A stretch of DNA of 64,000 nt from Agaricus subrufescens. Lineage: Eukaryota; Basidiomycota; Agaricomycetes; Agaricales; Agaricaceae. Location: the NCBI GenBank assembly GCA_029945375.1, contig CM057067.1:1240001-1304000 (forward strand). Reading direction: 5' to 3'. How positions within the stretch are numbered: the stretch's first letter is position 1; each line of letters begins with the position of its first letter. The notes under the pieces were generated by a model that worked only from the letters and a program-made list of their open reading frames with translations, did not search any database and had not been told where the DNA came from. The translations under genes and the position numbers were made by a program. Below, in pieces: positions 26,233-36,900 of this stretch.

Positions 26233-27196
26233 TTAACTCGTGGGTGTTGATCCCGTGTATGCATGTATCGTCTCGTCGGCACAACCAGCAGGGGTTTGGT
26301 AAGAGTAAGGACCCAAGTTGATATACAAGTCCTTGTTGCCGTTGGCATCAGGGCAGACCAACCAAGCCTATACGAAACAGTAAGCATTGAAACAAGCTTG
26401 AGGGAAACGAGGGATAAGACTCACGTTGTTTTGTGGCCGAGGAACACTGGGATTGTCCCAAATGACAGTATCACCGCTCCAGGCAAAGGTACCGGAAGTG
26501 GCTTTGGATTCAGACCAGGAAACCTGGAGTTTCACTTGGCCGCTACCTGTGTATGGTTCGACGACAGCGTAGAGGGGGGTACCGTTGGCATTTTGGATCA
26601 GTTGTCCGCCTGTGATTTGGAATTGGGCGGCATCTACTGGTTCACCGAGGACGGCAACTGAGGCAGAATTGATGACTTGTGAACGAAGGTACTTGTGGAA
26701 GTTGGGATCTTCCTATAGAGATATGAGTACGATAACTTGCGAGATGGTTGGTGGAGTGGATCGGACGTACCACAGCTCGGATGAAGGAATAGCCCGAAAC
26801 CAAAGTTGGCGTTACACCAGGAGCACTTGAGGTGGTGGTAGAAGGGGGCGTGGTGCCGGGAGGAGTGGTACTATTGAAGACATCAGAAGGAGTATCTCCT
26901 CAAACAATTAACACCTAACCTTCCTGGAGTTGAGCTAGATGGTGGGGACGTTCCTCCAGGAAGACATTGAGAGTAATAGTCATTGAGTACTTGGCAAGAC
27001 CAGCCGCTGGGACAAAGAGTAGGACCACTCCAGCCAACACCCCCACACTACAAAACGACATTGCACCCAGTGAGTAAGAGGTAAAGCACAGTAGAGGCTT
27101 GAGTCTACCGACCTGGCCGTATTGAGTTTGAGTCTGGGCGGAGGCTATCCCAGCAAGAAGTACGGTACTAGCGACGAGTGGAATATAGTTGATCAT
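26233..27196 (-). CDS. Secreted CBM1 (fungal cellulose-binding) protein with uncharacterised C-terminal domain
   Basis: Five exons (27196-27113, 27047-26920, 26870-26771, 26712-26425, 26367-26233) give 244 residues. A signal peptide ([20 protein letters not shown]) is followed at once by a CBM1: [16 protein letters not shown], then [12 protein letters not shown], with the four cysteines and aromatic face intact. A Thr/Pro/Ser linker of about 35 residues follows, then a 150-residue domain ([20 protein letters not shown] to [14 protein letters not shown]) that I do not recognise. It has no glycoside-hydrolase motif I can name. Targeting to plant cell-wall cellulose is inferred from the CBM1. 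The ATG lies just upstream of the signal sequence; 465 bp of divergent promoter region separate it from the F-box gene. Confidence 0.85.
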
Positions 27197-27661
27197 AGTC
27201 ACTGAACGAAAACCCGAAGTTTGAAGGAGTCAATTTATAAGTATCAGCTGAAAATGCTAGGCCGAGTTTTGGCCATTATCTCGGGATATGAGTTGTGAGT
27301 GTTGAACAGAATCCCCGCAGAAGCCGTACACGGGACAACTTCGGGGTGCGGCCGTCGCTGTATTCCAACCCACATGATGCCTTCAATCAATAAGTGCGAG
27401 GAGCATGGGCCTTGCCAAAACAACTCACAGAGGGGATGAGGTTAGAGTAATCCCGGGTAGCGTGGGACACCAGTCTTTGGGTTGCTTAGACGATAACATG
27501 GAAGTCTCATACCACCAAGATAATCCGAAATCGAGTTGATGTTGAAAAGTGTGGAGAAGAGTGATTGTGTTATGTATGTCTGTTTTTGTGACTTGCCGAA
27601 GAAGCATGACCACAAGTGATAGTGTGATGATCATTCTCACGCGTGCTGTTCCAGTTCCCTC
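27197..27661. promoter_or_regulatory. Divergent intergenic region, CBM1 gene / F-box gene
   Basis: 465 bp upstream of both genes, with no gene inside. It marks the change from housekeeping genes to the NACHT/F-box accessory region. Confidence 0.45.
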
Positions 27662-28752
27662 ATGCCCCTATCTTCCCCTCTACCTCCCGAGCTCCTGCTC
27701 GAAATCCTGACCCTGGTTCACGCTAACTACAACCCGCTGGATATTCTCCTCGTCTCCTCCAGCTTCTACCATTTGTATTCTGATTTATTCTATGGCCATC
27801 TGAAATTCCGAAGAATCAATCAACTGACGCGATTTGTGGACACCTTCAGTTCGACTATTTCTATCCCTCGGCCGATTCGTAATATCACTGTAGACGTGGA
27901 CAATGGTTTGCGATTGGGGCTATACGCTCATATCAAAGCCTTGTTTTCCCTTTGTGCAACTGCACCAGAAGCTGAGATTGATGAACATTCGCGTCTGGTC
28001 CTTGAAAACATCAACTTCCGGTTTTACACTCACTCCCGAGGTGAAGATTTGTTTGTCATTTACGAAGCTTTGACTCTCGTAAAGTAAGTCGTTCTTCGAT
28101 TGTAAGCCCATTGTACTTATTTCATGCAGTCCTCGTTCGTTCACTTGGGTGGGACCTGACCCACCTCATCATTTTTCTGCTGCAGTAAGTAAACCAATAC
28201 TACTTGCGACGAGCAGGATGATCTCACGAATGTCTCAGATAGTACCTCAGGCGCTCTCATATGTGCTACGAGCGTTGTCAACACACTCCAACCTCACTCA
28301 TCTCACTCTTTCTCATGTCAAATTCCCCGATAATGGCGAAATACTCCCACTACCCAATTTCCCATCACTCAAATCCTTGACACTTTCTCAAGTGATTTTC
28401 TTGCGCCCTGACACTGTTGCAGAATATGTTATGAATTCTGGTATGGTTCTTCTTCGCCCCTCTCCTCAGCTGATCTTCGCGTTCTAAACTTGAAGGCTCA
28501 GAACTTGAATGCGTCAAGCTTATTGATGCTTACCAACACAGTATCTGGGGACCTCGACTACGGAGGTCGCACATTGAGGATGCTGCTACGAGGCGTATTC
28601 GCCTTGAAACTCCCGATAACGATGGTTTACCTCATGCCGACCAAGCAGACCCTGAAGTGGTGCTGAAAATTAGGCGCATTGTCCTGTGTCAGGGGAAGTT
28701 TGAGCGTATCATTGGAGGAGATCGTGTCATAAAGGATAGCATTCTGGTTTAA
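27662..28752 (+). CDS. F-box-like protein, founder copy of a locally repeated family
   Basis: Exons 27662-28083, 28130-28184, 28239-28440 and 28496-28752 give 311 residues in frame. The N-terminus LPPELLLEILTLVHANYNPLDIL with VSSSFYHLYSDLFY matches an F-box-like motif; F-box proteins link substrates to SCF ubiquitin ligases through Skp1. After it come a leucine-rich stretch (SNLTHLTLSHVKFPDNGEIL, LPNFPSLKSLTLSQV) and a C-terminal segment with WGPRLRRSHIEDAA. Decayed copies lacking the F-box exon lie at 32493, 49227 and 63236. This is the only intact member in the window. Confidence 0.7.
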
Positions 28753-29173
28753 CAGTATCGCATGCGCTTATATGTCAGTCGAGATGTGTGTTCTTCTCAG
28801 CTGCATTATATAACGTAATTGTGACTCTGCTAGGTCGATACCTTCAACATGCCTTTAAAGGAATTGTCTGCAGCAACATGGAACAACTTTAATGGGGTTG
28901 TGCAATCGTTTGAAGACCTATTATAAACATCTCCATACGATTCCTTTGCTAATCCCTTGACCTTCGAGGTTACACATTTCGAAGCAACACAACCCGCTGG
29001 CTAGTTAGTTTCTCCCTAGTTCTCAGTCCAGATTCTGCTGCCTGGCGCTTATGATAAGATCACACCATTGACCTTCGAAGCGCATATGGCCGAAGGGTCG
29101 TGACTCATGGGTTCGTTCATTGCTTCACGATCGATTATCGATTGATCCTCTTCGATTCACTTCCACTTCAACG
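28753..29173. other. Intergenic; left edge of the segmental duplication near 29016
   Basis: 421 bp between the F-box gene and NLR1. From about 29016 the sequence (tagttctcagtcc onward) is closely matched by 40097 onward. Confidence 0.6.
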
Positions 29174-31545
29174 ATGCCCTTCCGAGATTTCTTTTCCTGT
29201 CTAAGACGCAAAGCATCCGGGACCCACATGACCCCTCCGGATCATCTACCTCGTGATGGATATAGTCCAGGGCTCGCCTTTGTTCCTGCGTCAGGACCCT
29301 CCCCTGTGGTGGCCCAATCTGCGGTTGACGCTCCCTTCGTACCTGCAGACACAACGCCAAACGAACATTTAACTCTACGTCCGGCAAATTCTCAGGCCCC
29401 ATCACATGCAGGTGAGCCTAAGTGCGTTTATTTAGATATCAGAATAGCCGACCACTGTAGAACCAGTATTTGACGCTACTCCGACATCTCATTTCCTTGA
29501 AAACTCGCATCATAACGTCTTCAATCAACCAACAATTGTCTCTGTCTCGAACACTTTTGACTCTGAGGGAGGGACAAGTACGCAGTTCCAAGTTATTATC
29601 GTCGTCCAGTTCCTAATACCTACTTAGTCATGCGGCTGCTTGAAAGTAAGACGATTCGAGGCGCTGCGCATGATTCAGCCGCTCGATACCCTCCGCCAAG
29701 GTGTCACCCAGAGACTCGCAGAACTCTGAAAGGAGAGATTGTCCATTGGGTTGCCGATCCCAGGCGAGGTTGGAGAATGTTCTACGTTCTCGGCCCTGCA
29801 GGAGTCGGGAAATCTGCTGTTGCTCAAACAGTTGCAGACGAGACTGATTACCTTGGCGCTTCTTGCTTTATATCTCGACCGAATGGCCGAAATGATCCGG
29901 ATGGAGTTATTCCTACTCTCGCATACCAGCTCGCTGTCAAACATACTGCCTACAAACAAATCATTTCGTCGAAAATCGCACACGATCCCACCATCTTGGG
30001 AAAGACCCGAAGGGTTCAGTTCAAAGAGCTCCTCGTTGACCCTTTTCATATCATCATGACCCAAGATATTCCAAGTGCCTTCAAACCACTTTTAATGATC
30101 ATCGACGGACTAGACGAGTGCGAGGATGAAGGGGCACAATGCGAGTTCATCGAACTCATCGGCAACCACGTCCGCTCTTTTCCCCAGTTCCCCTTGCTGT
30201 GGCTGATCTGTAGTCGGCCGGAGCCGCACCTCAAATACACGTTGTCCCAAGCAGACTTTCAGATCACCTGTAGAAGGGAAGATATGTTGGTTGACAACGA
30301 GGAAGGTCGTCAGGATGTCTTATTATATCTCCGGGAGGAGTTTAGGAACATTCAGTTAAGACATCAAGACTCCCTCGATCACAATTGGCCTCCAGAAGCT
30401 TTCCTTCTGCGTATTGCAAATGCTGCATCCGGGCTGTTTGCCTTCGCTTCTACCGTTGTTCGCTTCGTAGGTGATGCCAAAACGGGCGATCCGTCAAGTC
30501 AGCTACGAATTTGCCTCAAGGCTCTTGGAGGTTCTCGTACATCAGCCGGCCGAAATCCATATCTTACCCTTGACCTTCTCTATCAACATATACTTTCCTC
30601 TATCCCTTCTGAGACCCTCCAAACCACGATGAGAATCTTGGGAATGTCTATCTTATATCCCGATAGGGGTCCCTCTCGGTCTGTCCAGACATTAGCGAAT
30701 TTCTTCCTCATAGGAAAGGCCGCTTTCTATCATGCGTTAAAGCAACTACACTCGATAGTCCGCATTCCCTCCTCATCCGACGCTTTCACAAAGGGTATCG
30801 AGTTTTATCATGCTTCCTTCGCCGATTTCCTCCGGGACCCAGCGCGTTCAGGTAAATTTTACCTTGACGAGGCTGCGGTACATTACGATATTGCCCTTAC
30901 GGGACTTCGTTGGCACACGAGTTTATGGCGCGAATTGCAAGAAGGTCAAAATACTTTCTCATTTCTGCCGAGCATGCGCACTCTCACACACGTGTTATCT
31001 TTTTTTTATATTAGATGATATCTGGGTTTCGGCGTTAGAAGATGTACAAGAGTGTTTTAAAACAACCAAATTTCAGTCCCTGACTGTCTTGTGGGTAGCC
31101 TGCTCCCGTGTTCGCGGGGAGAAAGCTGCCAATGTGTACCAAGAATTACAGAGCTTTGACTTCAATGTTCTGGGTCTTGAGATTCCGTCTGAATGGGAAT
31201 TCGGTGAATTCCTGATCTGGCTTGATCGACAAGTGAGTGCATAATTAGAAACAATCTTGATTACAGTTGTTGAAAGCCTGATCAATATATCAGGAAATAA
31301 AATCTTGGACCTGGAAGCTATTCAGTTCTCGGAGTAACTACGTGGATTGTAGTACTGAACAGTTCACCCAGGCTAGTATCCCAAGGCAAACATTACCCTA
31401 CCTTACTCAAGAAAGGTTTGCCTCCGCAACCGGGATTCACTTTGACCTAGGAACTGGGAAAATGCGTCGACACATACATATTCGTACGGCTCAGTCAGCT
31501 CGGAGTATGATTTCGCACGCAGTCGTACCCCCTTCGTATTTGTGA
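29174..31545 (+). CDS. NLR1: NACHT-domain NLR-like protein (single NACHT)
   Basis: Exons 29174-29411, 29461-29577, 29628-30944, 31015-31232 and 31294-31545 total 2142 nt, 713 residues. Exon 1 encodes a low-complexity Pro/Ser leader (MPFRDFFSCLRRK). Exon 2 encodes the short family motif (HFLENSHHNVFNQPTIVSV). Exon 3 is the NACHT: Walker A GPAGVGKSA near residue 173, Walker B LLMIIDGLDECED, then a helical region ending FYHASFADFL. Exons 4-5 encode a family-specific C-terminal module (DDIWVS, FDFNVLGLEIPSEW, HFDLGTGKMRRHIHI). Such NTPases act as oligomerising receptors in fungal incompatibility and immunity; the role here is inferred. The last exon ends in a stop where the NLR2 paralogue continues by splicing. 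Confidence 0.82.
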
Positions 31546-32492
31546 GTGGCTATACTTATTAGATTTCTTGTAGATGGCGTTAACCACATCACTTGATGGA
31601 AGCCCATTGAAACTTCGTTCGGAACGGCCGAGGGTTATCCTGCCTCTCTTCTAATTTTGATACAGTCAGAGAAGTAAATATAACTAGTAAATGTGCTGGC
31701 GGCGATGACATAGTCATATTCCCTTGGTACTTTCCATCACTCTATGGTTAAGAGAGCTTGCTAGTAGTGGACAGGTAACGGAATGTCCACACACGAGGAA
31801 CTTCTCATCGTCTCTTTGAAGAATATCACTTGTAATAATTCATCAGATTTCACAAAGAAATCCATTACCCTATGAGAAGGATGAAGCTGGTTTAGAGAGG
31901 ACTACGTCGGCGAGCATCGGGCAACAAAATGAATCCTTGTATAGGCGTGGTTGCCATCAGGTACGAAAACACGAAGGAAACAGTAATTTTGGGCAGTGGG
32001 ACCGCATTCCCTTGCCTGTTTCGAGTCAACAACGCCTATATACACTCCTTAGCCATACCATTGTGGAACTAAGAATCATTAGTACATGCGACACTATTTT
32101 TTGCAGCTTATTCGAACTTGGTGACCTCGGATTGCACGTAGTCTGGGGCGATCAATCACCAACGTCGATCGACCGCTCCTCGTCAACGATGTTTTTCAAA
32201 TCCATATATACTCACTGAATAATTGTTGTTTCGATGGTAAATATTCCAGGCGGAAAACAAAGCAGGTTAGAACAGAGGATCATTTCAGCGGTAAGGTGTG
32301 AAGATGGTTATTATTAGCACGTGTGATGATTGAAGGCCCAGTGACCAGTCAAGGGAAGATCACTACGCGTCTGCTTGGTTCAAGTTGGTCCTTTTCGACT
32401 CCGGACTCGCTTCCAATACAACGAACGACACTCCCTGTGAGGTGAGTGGTTCTGCAACATATACCCGCCCTTCACTTCCTTATGTCATATAG
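31546..32492. other. Decayed downstream region of NLR1
   Basis: No open gene. Sequence near 31670 (tacagtcagagaagta) resembles the microexon surroundings of NLR2/NLR4, suggesting a lost second NACHT half. It is homologous to 47881-49226. Confidence 0.5.
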
Positions 32493-33065
32493 CCCTCGTT
32501 CATTCACACTGGTTTGTCCCGACCTACATCCCTACTTTCCGCCGCAATAAGTAAACCAACACTACTTGCAACGAGCAAGACCAGTCTACGAAAATCCTGC
32601 TCAGCAACACACACCTTCCTCACTCACCTCACTCTTCATGGCAAATCCCTCGATAATGGCGAAATATTTCCGCTACCCAATTGCCTACCACTCAAGTCCT
32701 TGGCACCTTCTCAAGTTCGCCCTGACACTGTTGCAGGATATGTCATGAAGTTTGGTACGGTTCTCCTCTTCGCTCCTCTCCCTGGCTGATCCTCGCCTTT
32801 GAAACTTGAAGGTTCAGGACTTGAATGTGTTGAGCCTGTTGATGCTTACCAACAATCTCTGGGGACCTCGATTGTGGAGGTCGCACATTGAGACGCCGCT
32901 GCGAAGCGCGTTCACCTGGAGGATCCTAATGACGATATTCCACTTGATGTTGACCACGCTGAGTCTGAAGTGTTGCAGAACATCAAGCGAAATGTTTTAT
33001 GTTAGGGAAAGTTTGGGCGTATCATTGGAGGAAATCGTGTCATCGAGGATCGCATTCTGATTTAA
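32493..33065 (+). pseudogene. F-box-family fragment lacking its first exon
   Basis: Matches exons 2-4 of the 27662 gene (CCTCGTTCATTCAC, the LxxLTL-type segment, then TGGAGGTCGCACATTGAG, ending in ATT TAA). The F-box exon is missing and small deletions break the frame, so it is a relic. Confidence 0.75.
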
Positions 33066-33910
33066 CAGGATTCGCTACACCTCATTGTAAGTCGAGGTTC
33101 TATGTGTATCTCATGTACAATCTAAAGCACAATTTCGATTGCCTCAGGTCAACTTGTTCAACTTGTTCACTCTTCAGCTTGCCTTCAGCGTGTCTTTAGG
33201 AACGAAATTTTGCAGCTCAGCACATCATCATGCATTAGCAGTACCATATAATCGTCAGAAGACATGGTGTCAAGTGAATCTTCGTACAATCGCTTCACTA
33301 CTCCCATGAACAATAACGCTACAGAATCTATATATTGAGGCCTGTGTTGGCGTTGCATAACAGGGCGAGTGGTATGGTAATCTCGTTGTTATGTTGCTTG
33401 GCATCAGGTACGGGTATATCTTACCCATGTAGTCGAGGAGCCCCAGACTAATTCGAACATAGATGGCGCTAGCAATTGCTATTGGCTTCGTGGATGGAGA
33501 AACCAGAGGGTCTAGTGAAGTTTGTGTTTACACAACTTGTGGCAGGGGCTCCGTGCAGCGAGGCGTGTCATTAGCGCGGAGGTAATGTGCTTGTCGATGC
33601 ATGAAGAACTTCTCGTTGTACTACCCGCTCAAACAACTCTATACCTACTCGTACTGGTTCGTAAAAGAAGGAAACTACGAAGGGATGAATCATTATATTG
33701 ATGAAACCCTTGTCCCCTTCAAAATAACGATACCCGTAGCGTCCGCAGATGCATCGTTCTACGAGAACCACAACCACACCGCGCTGTGCTCAATGCTTGC
33801 AGTGTCACGACTCACGGTGCTTCTGAGTGCACGTGGCCAAAGGCATGAGGGTCGCTCGCTGTCACGAATAGTCCTTCCTACACAATTGATCGATCGACTC
33901 CACTGCAGCG
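33066..33910. promoter_or_regulatory. Upstream spacer of NLR2
   Basis: About 846 bp from the F-box relic to the NLR2 ATG. The corresponding spacer before NLR4 (49808-50652) has virtually the same length and similar sequence. Scattered frames here are disrupted. Confidence 0.5.
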
Positions 33911-36900
33911 ATGTCCTTGAAATCGTTATTTCGCCGCTCCAAAAAACCCTCGGCAGCGTCGGTGACCCAGTCTGGCCCCTTAGATCATTCACCAACAGAC
34001 GTACCCAGTCGAGCACCCAGCCCCGGACCCATATCAGGATCTTACCCTATAGAGACTCGATCTACCCCTGCCATATCCACCACATCCATTGTCGCACCTC
34101 TAAACGAACATTTGGCTCCACATGTGTCAAGTTCGCCACCTGCAGGTGAGTTCATATTGCATGTGTTCAGTGAGTTAGAGTAATAAGTTGCCGTAGGACA
34201 GTCCAAGGAACTCAATGCAACGTCAGTGATTCAGCCCTCCCCCTCATATCATCCATCAACAGACCGACCCAGCCGAGCATCCGGCATCGGACCCATATCA
34301 GGACCTTCCGCTTTAGAGATTCGATCTACGCTTGTCGCGCCCGCCCCATCCTTCGTCGCAACCACAAATGAACATTTGGCTCCACATGTGTCAGGTTTTC
34401 CAATCCCACCTCCCATAAGTGAGCCCATATACTTGCGTTCAGCTACTCAAAGTAATTGGTAATCCAGGAGGAGTACCTGACCTTGCTCCGTCGCCTCGTT
34501 TCTTTGAAAGTGCACATGATTTTACCCTTAACAATCCCACGATGATTGCCAAGACAGAGGTCTTCGTCTCTGGAGGAGGAGCAAGTAAGCATACCAGTGG
34601 TATTAACATTGTTCACCGGCTAAGATTTCATTAGCTATGCAGCTGCTAAAAAGTAGAACGATTCGAGGTGCAGAACACGATTCATCCGCCCGATACCCTC
34701 CGCCAAAGTGTCATCCAGGGACACGCAAAAGTTTGAAAACAAGAATCATTTCTTGGGTTGCTAATCCCCAGCGTCGCTGGAGAATGTTCTATGTTCTTGG
34801 CCCTGCAGGAGTTGGAAAATCGGCCGTGGCTCAGTCGGTTGCAGATGAAATCGACTGCCTTGGTGCTTCTTGCTTCATATCTCGACCGAACCGTCGAAAT
34901 GATCCTGATGGTGTTATTCCTACTCTTGCATATCAGCTTGCTGCCAAACACCCTGCCTACAAGCGTATTATCTCGGAGAAACTTGCTGATGATTCTATGA
35001 TATTGGAAAAGACTCGGAGGGTTCAGTTCAAAGAACTCCTTGTTGACCCTTTTCGTATCATGATGACCCAAGACGTTCCAGCTTTTCGAAAAACCCTTTT
35101 GATTATCATTGACGGCCTAGACGAGTGCGAGAACCAAGACGCGCAATGCGAGTTCATTGAGCTCATCGGTGATCACGTCCGCTCTTTCCCCGAGTTTCCC
35201 TTGTTATGGTTGATCTGCAGTCGGCCGGAATCGCATATCAAATATGCATTATCCCATGCGGATCCTCCGGTTCCCTGGGAGCGGGTAGAGATATCTGTCG
35301 ATGACGATGAAGCCCGTCAGGATGTTTTACTATATCTTCGAGAAGAGTTTCGCAAGATTCGATTGAAACACCGAGATTCTCTTGACTACAACTGGCCACC
35401 GGAGACTGAATTCGCGAAGATTTCTACTGCTGCATCTGGCCTGTTTGCTTTTGCTTCCACCGTTGTTCGCTTTGTAGGTGATGCCGAGACCGGTGATCCA
35501 TCACTCCAACTACGGATATGCATAAAGGTGCTTGAAGGGATTCATACACCGATCGCTCAGAATCCGTATCTCCCCCTTGACCTTCTCTATCGACATATAC
35601 TTTCTTCTGTTCATTCCGCGATCCGGTCAAACACGATGCGGATCTTGGGAATGATCATCTTTTGTCCAGAGGATGGTCCTACCCAAACTGTCCAGGCACT
35701 AGCGAATTTTCTCTGTATAGGAAAGGCTGCTTTTTACCATGCACTGAAGCCGCTACACTCAGTACTCCGCATTCCATCTTCATCCGACGCTTTCACAAAG
35801 AGTATCGAGTTTTATCATGCTTCATTCTCTGATTTCCTCAAGGCCCCCGCGCGGTCAGGTGAATTTCACCTTGACGAAGCCGCGGTGCATTATGATGTTG
35901 CCCTTACAGCACTTCGCTGGCATACAGATTTAGGACATGAAGGACAAGAAGGTATTCTGTACCCATTCTATTAATTATGTCTTTATTAACATACTCATTC
36001 ATTCGCCTTGCCCTATTAGACGATATCTGGGTTTCACCATCAGAAAATGCACAAATATGCCTTAAAAATGTCAAATCTCGATCTCTGGAAGCCTTGTGGG
36101 TAGCATGCCCCCGTGTTAAGGGAAATAAGGCCGTCAGTGTGCACCAAGAGCTACAGAAATTTGATTTCAATGTTCTAGGCCCTAACGTTCCGACTGAATG
36201 GCAATTTGTTGATTTTTTGAAATGGCTTAGTCAGCAGGTGAGTGTATAGATGAACACAGCGTTGTTCATTGCCATTGAGTACTCCACATCAGGAGGCGAC
36301 CTCCGAGACTCAGAAACTACTGAGCTCTCCGCAGACCTGCAAGAGTTGTAAAGTGATGAATATCACTCGACTCGATCTTCCTCCAACGGAAACTCCTGCC
36401 GGCCTTTTCACCGAAGGCAAAATCAACTGGAAAAGCCCATTCGACTTTTTTAAGAGAGGCAATATTCGCTGGGGAGGCCGAGTCACGTCCCTTGAGAAAT
36501 CTACCGAAATTCACTTTGACCTAGGAAACGGAGACAAGTGTCGACATATACATATTGAGTAAGTGGCTACTATGGAGTGTCACCAGGTACTGACCTGTTT
36601 GCATCTAACTTGCCTCTAAATTATACCGTATTCAGTCAGTGTAAGCAAAACACGTCTTTGATCACCCTTACTGATCTTTGCTGATCGCGATCTCTGACAG
36701 TCATGGCGAAGCTTTGGAAGGAAACGATCCTTGCAGCTACATCTGATTCTTCGGATTGCGATCCGCCTCCGCGATGTCATCCCGGAACCCGCTTGGGCAT
36801 CATTGAGCGGTGCCTACGCTTCATTGCAAACCGCGACAGCGAGAAGAAAATACTCCACGTGGTTGGCGCGGCTGGAGTCGGAAAGTCGGCCATCATGCGG

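Noticed and set aside
29157..36514. Minus-strand frames antisense to the NACHT exons (for example 29675-30064, 34682-35071).
   Set aside because: They recur at the same place in each NACHT copy only because the coding strand is conserved. No start context or family likeness of their own.
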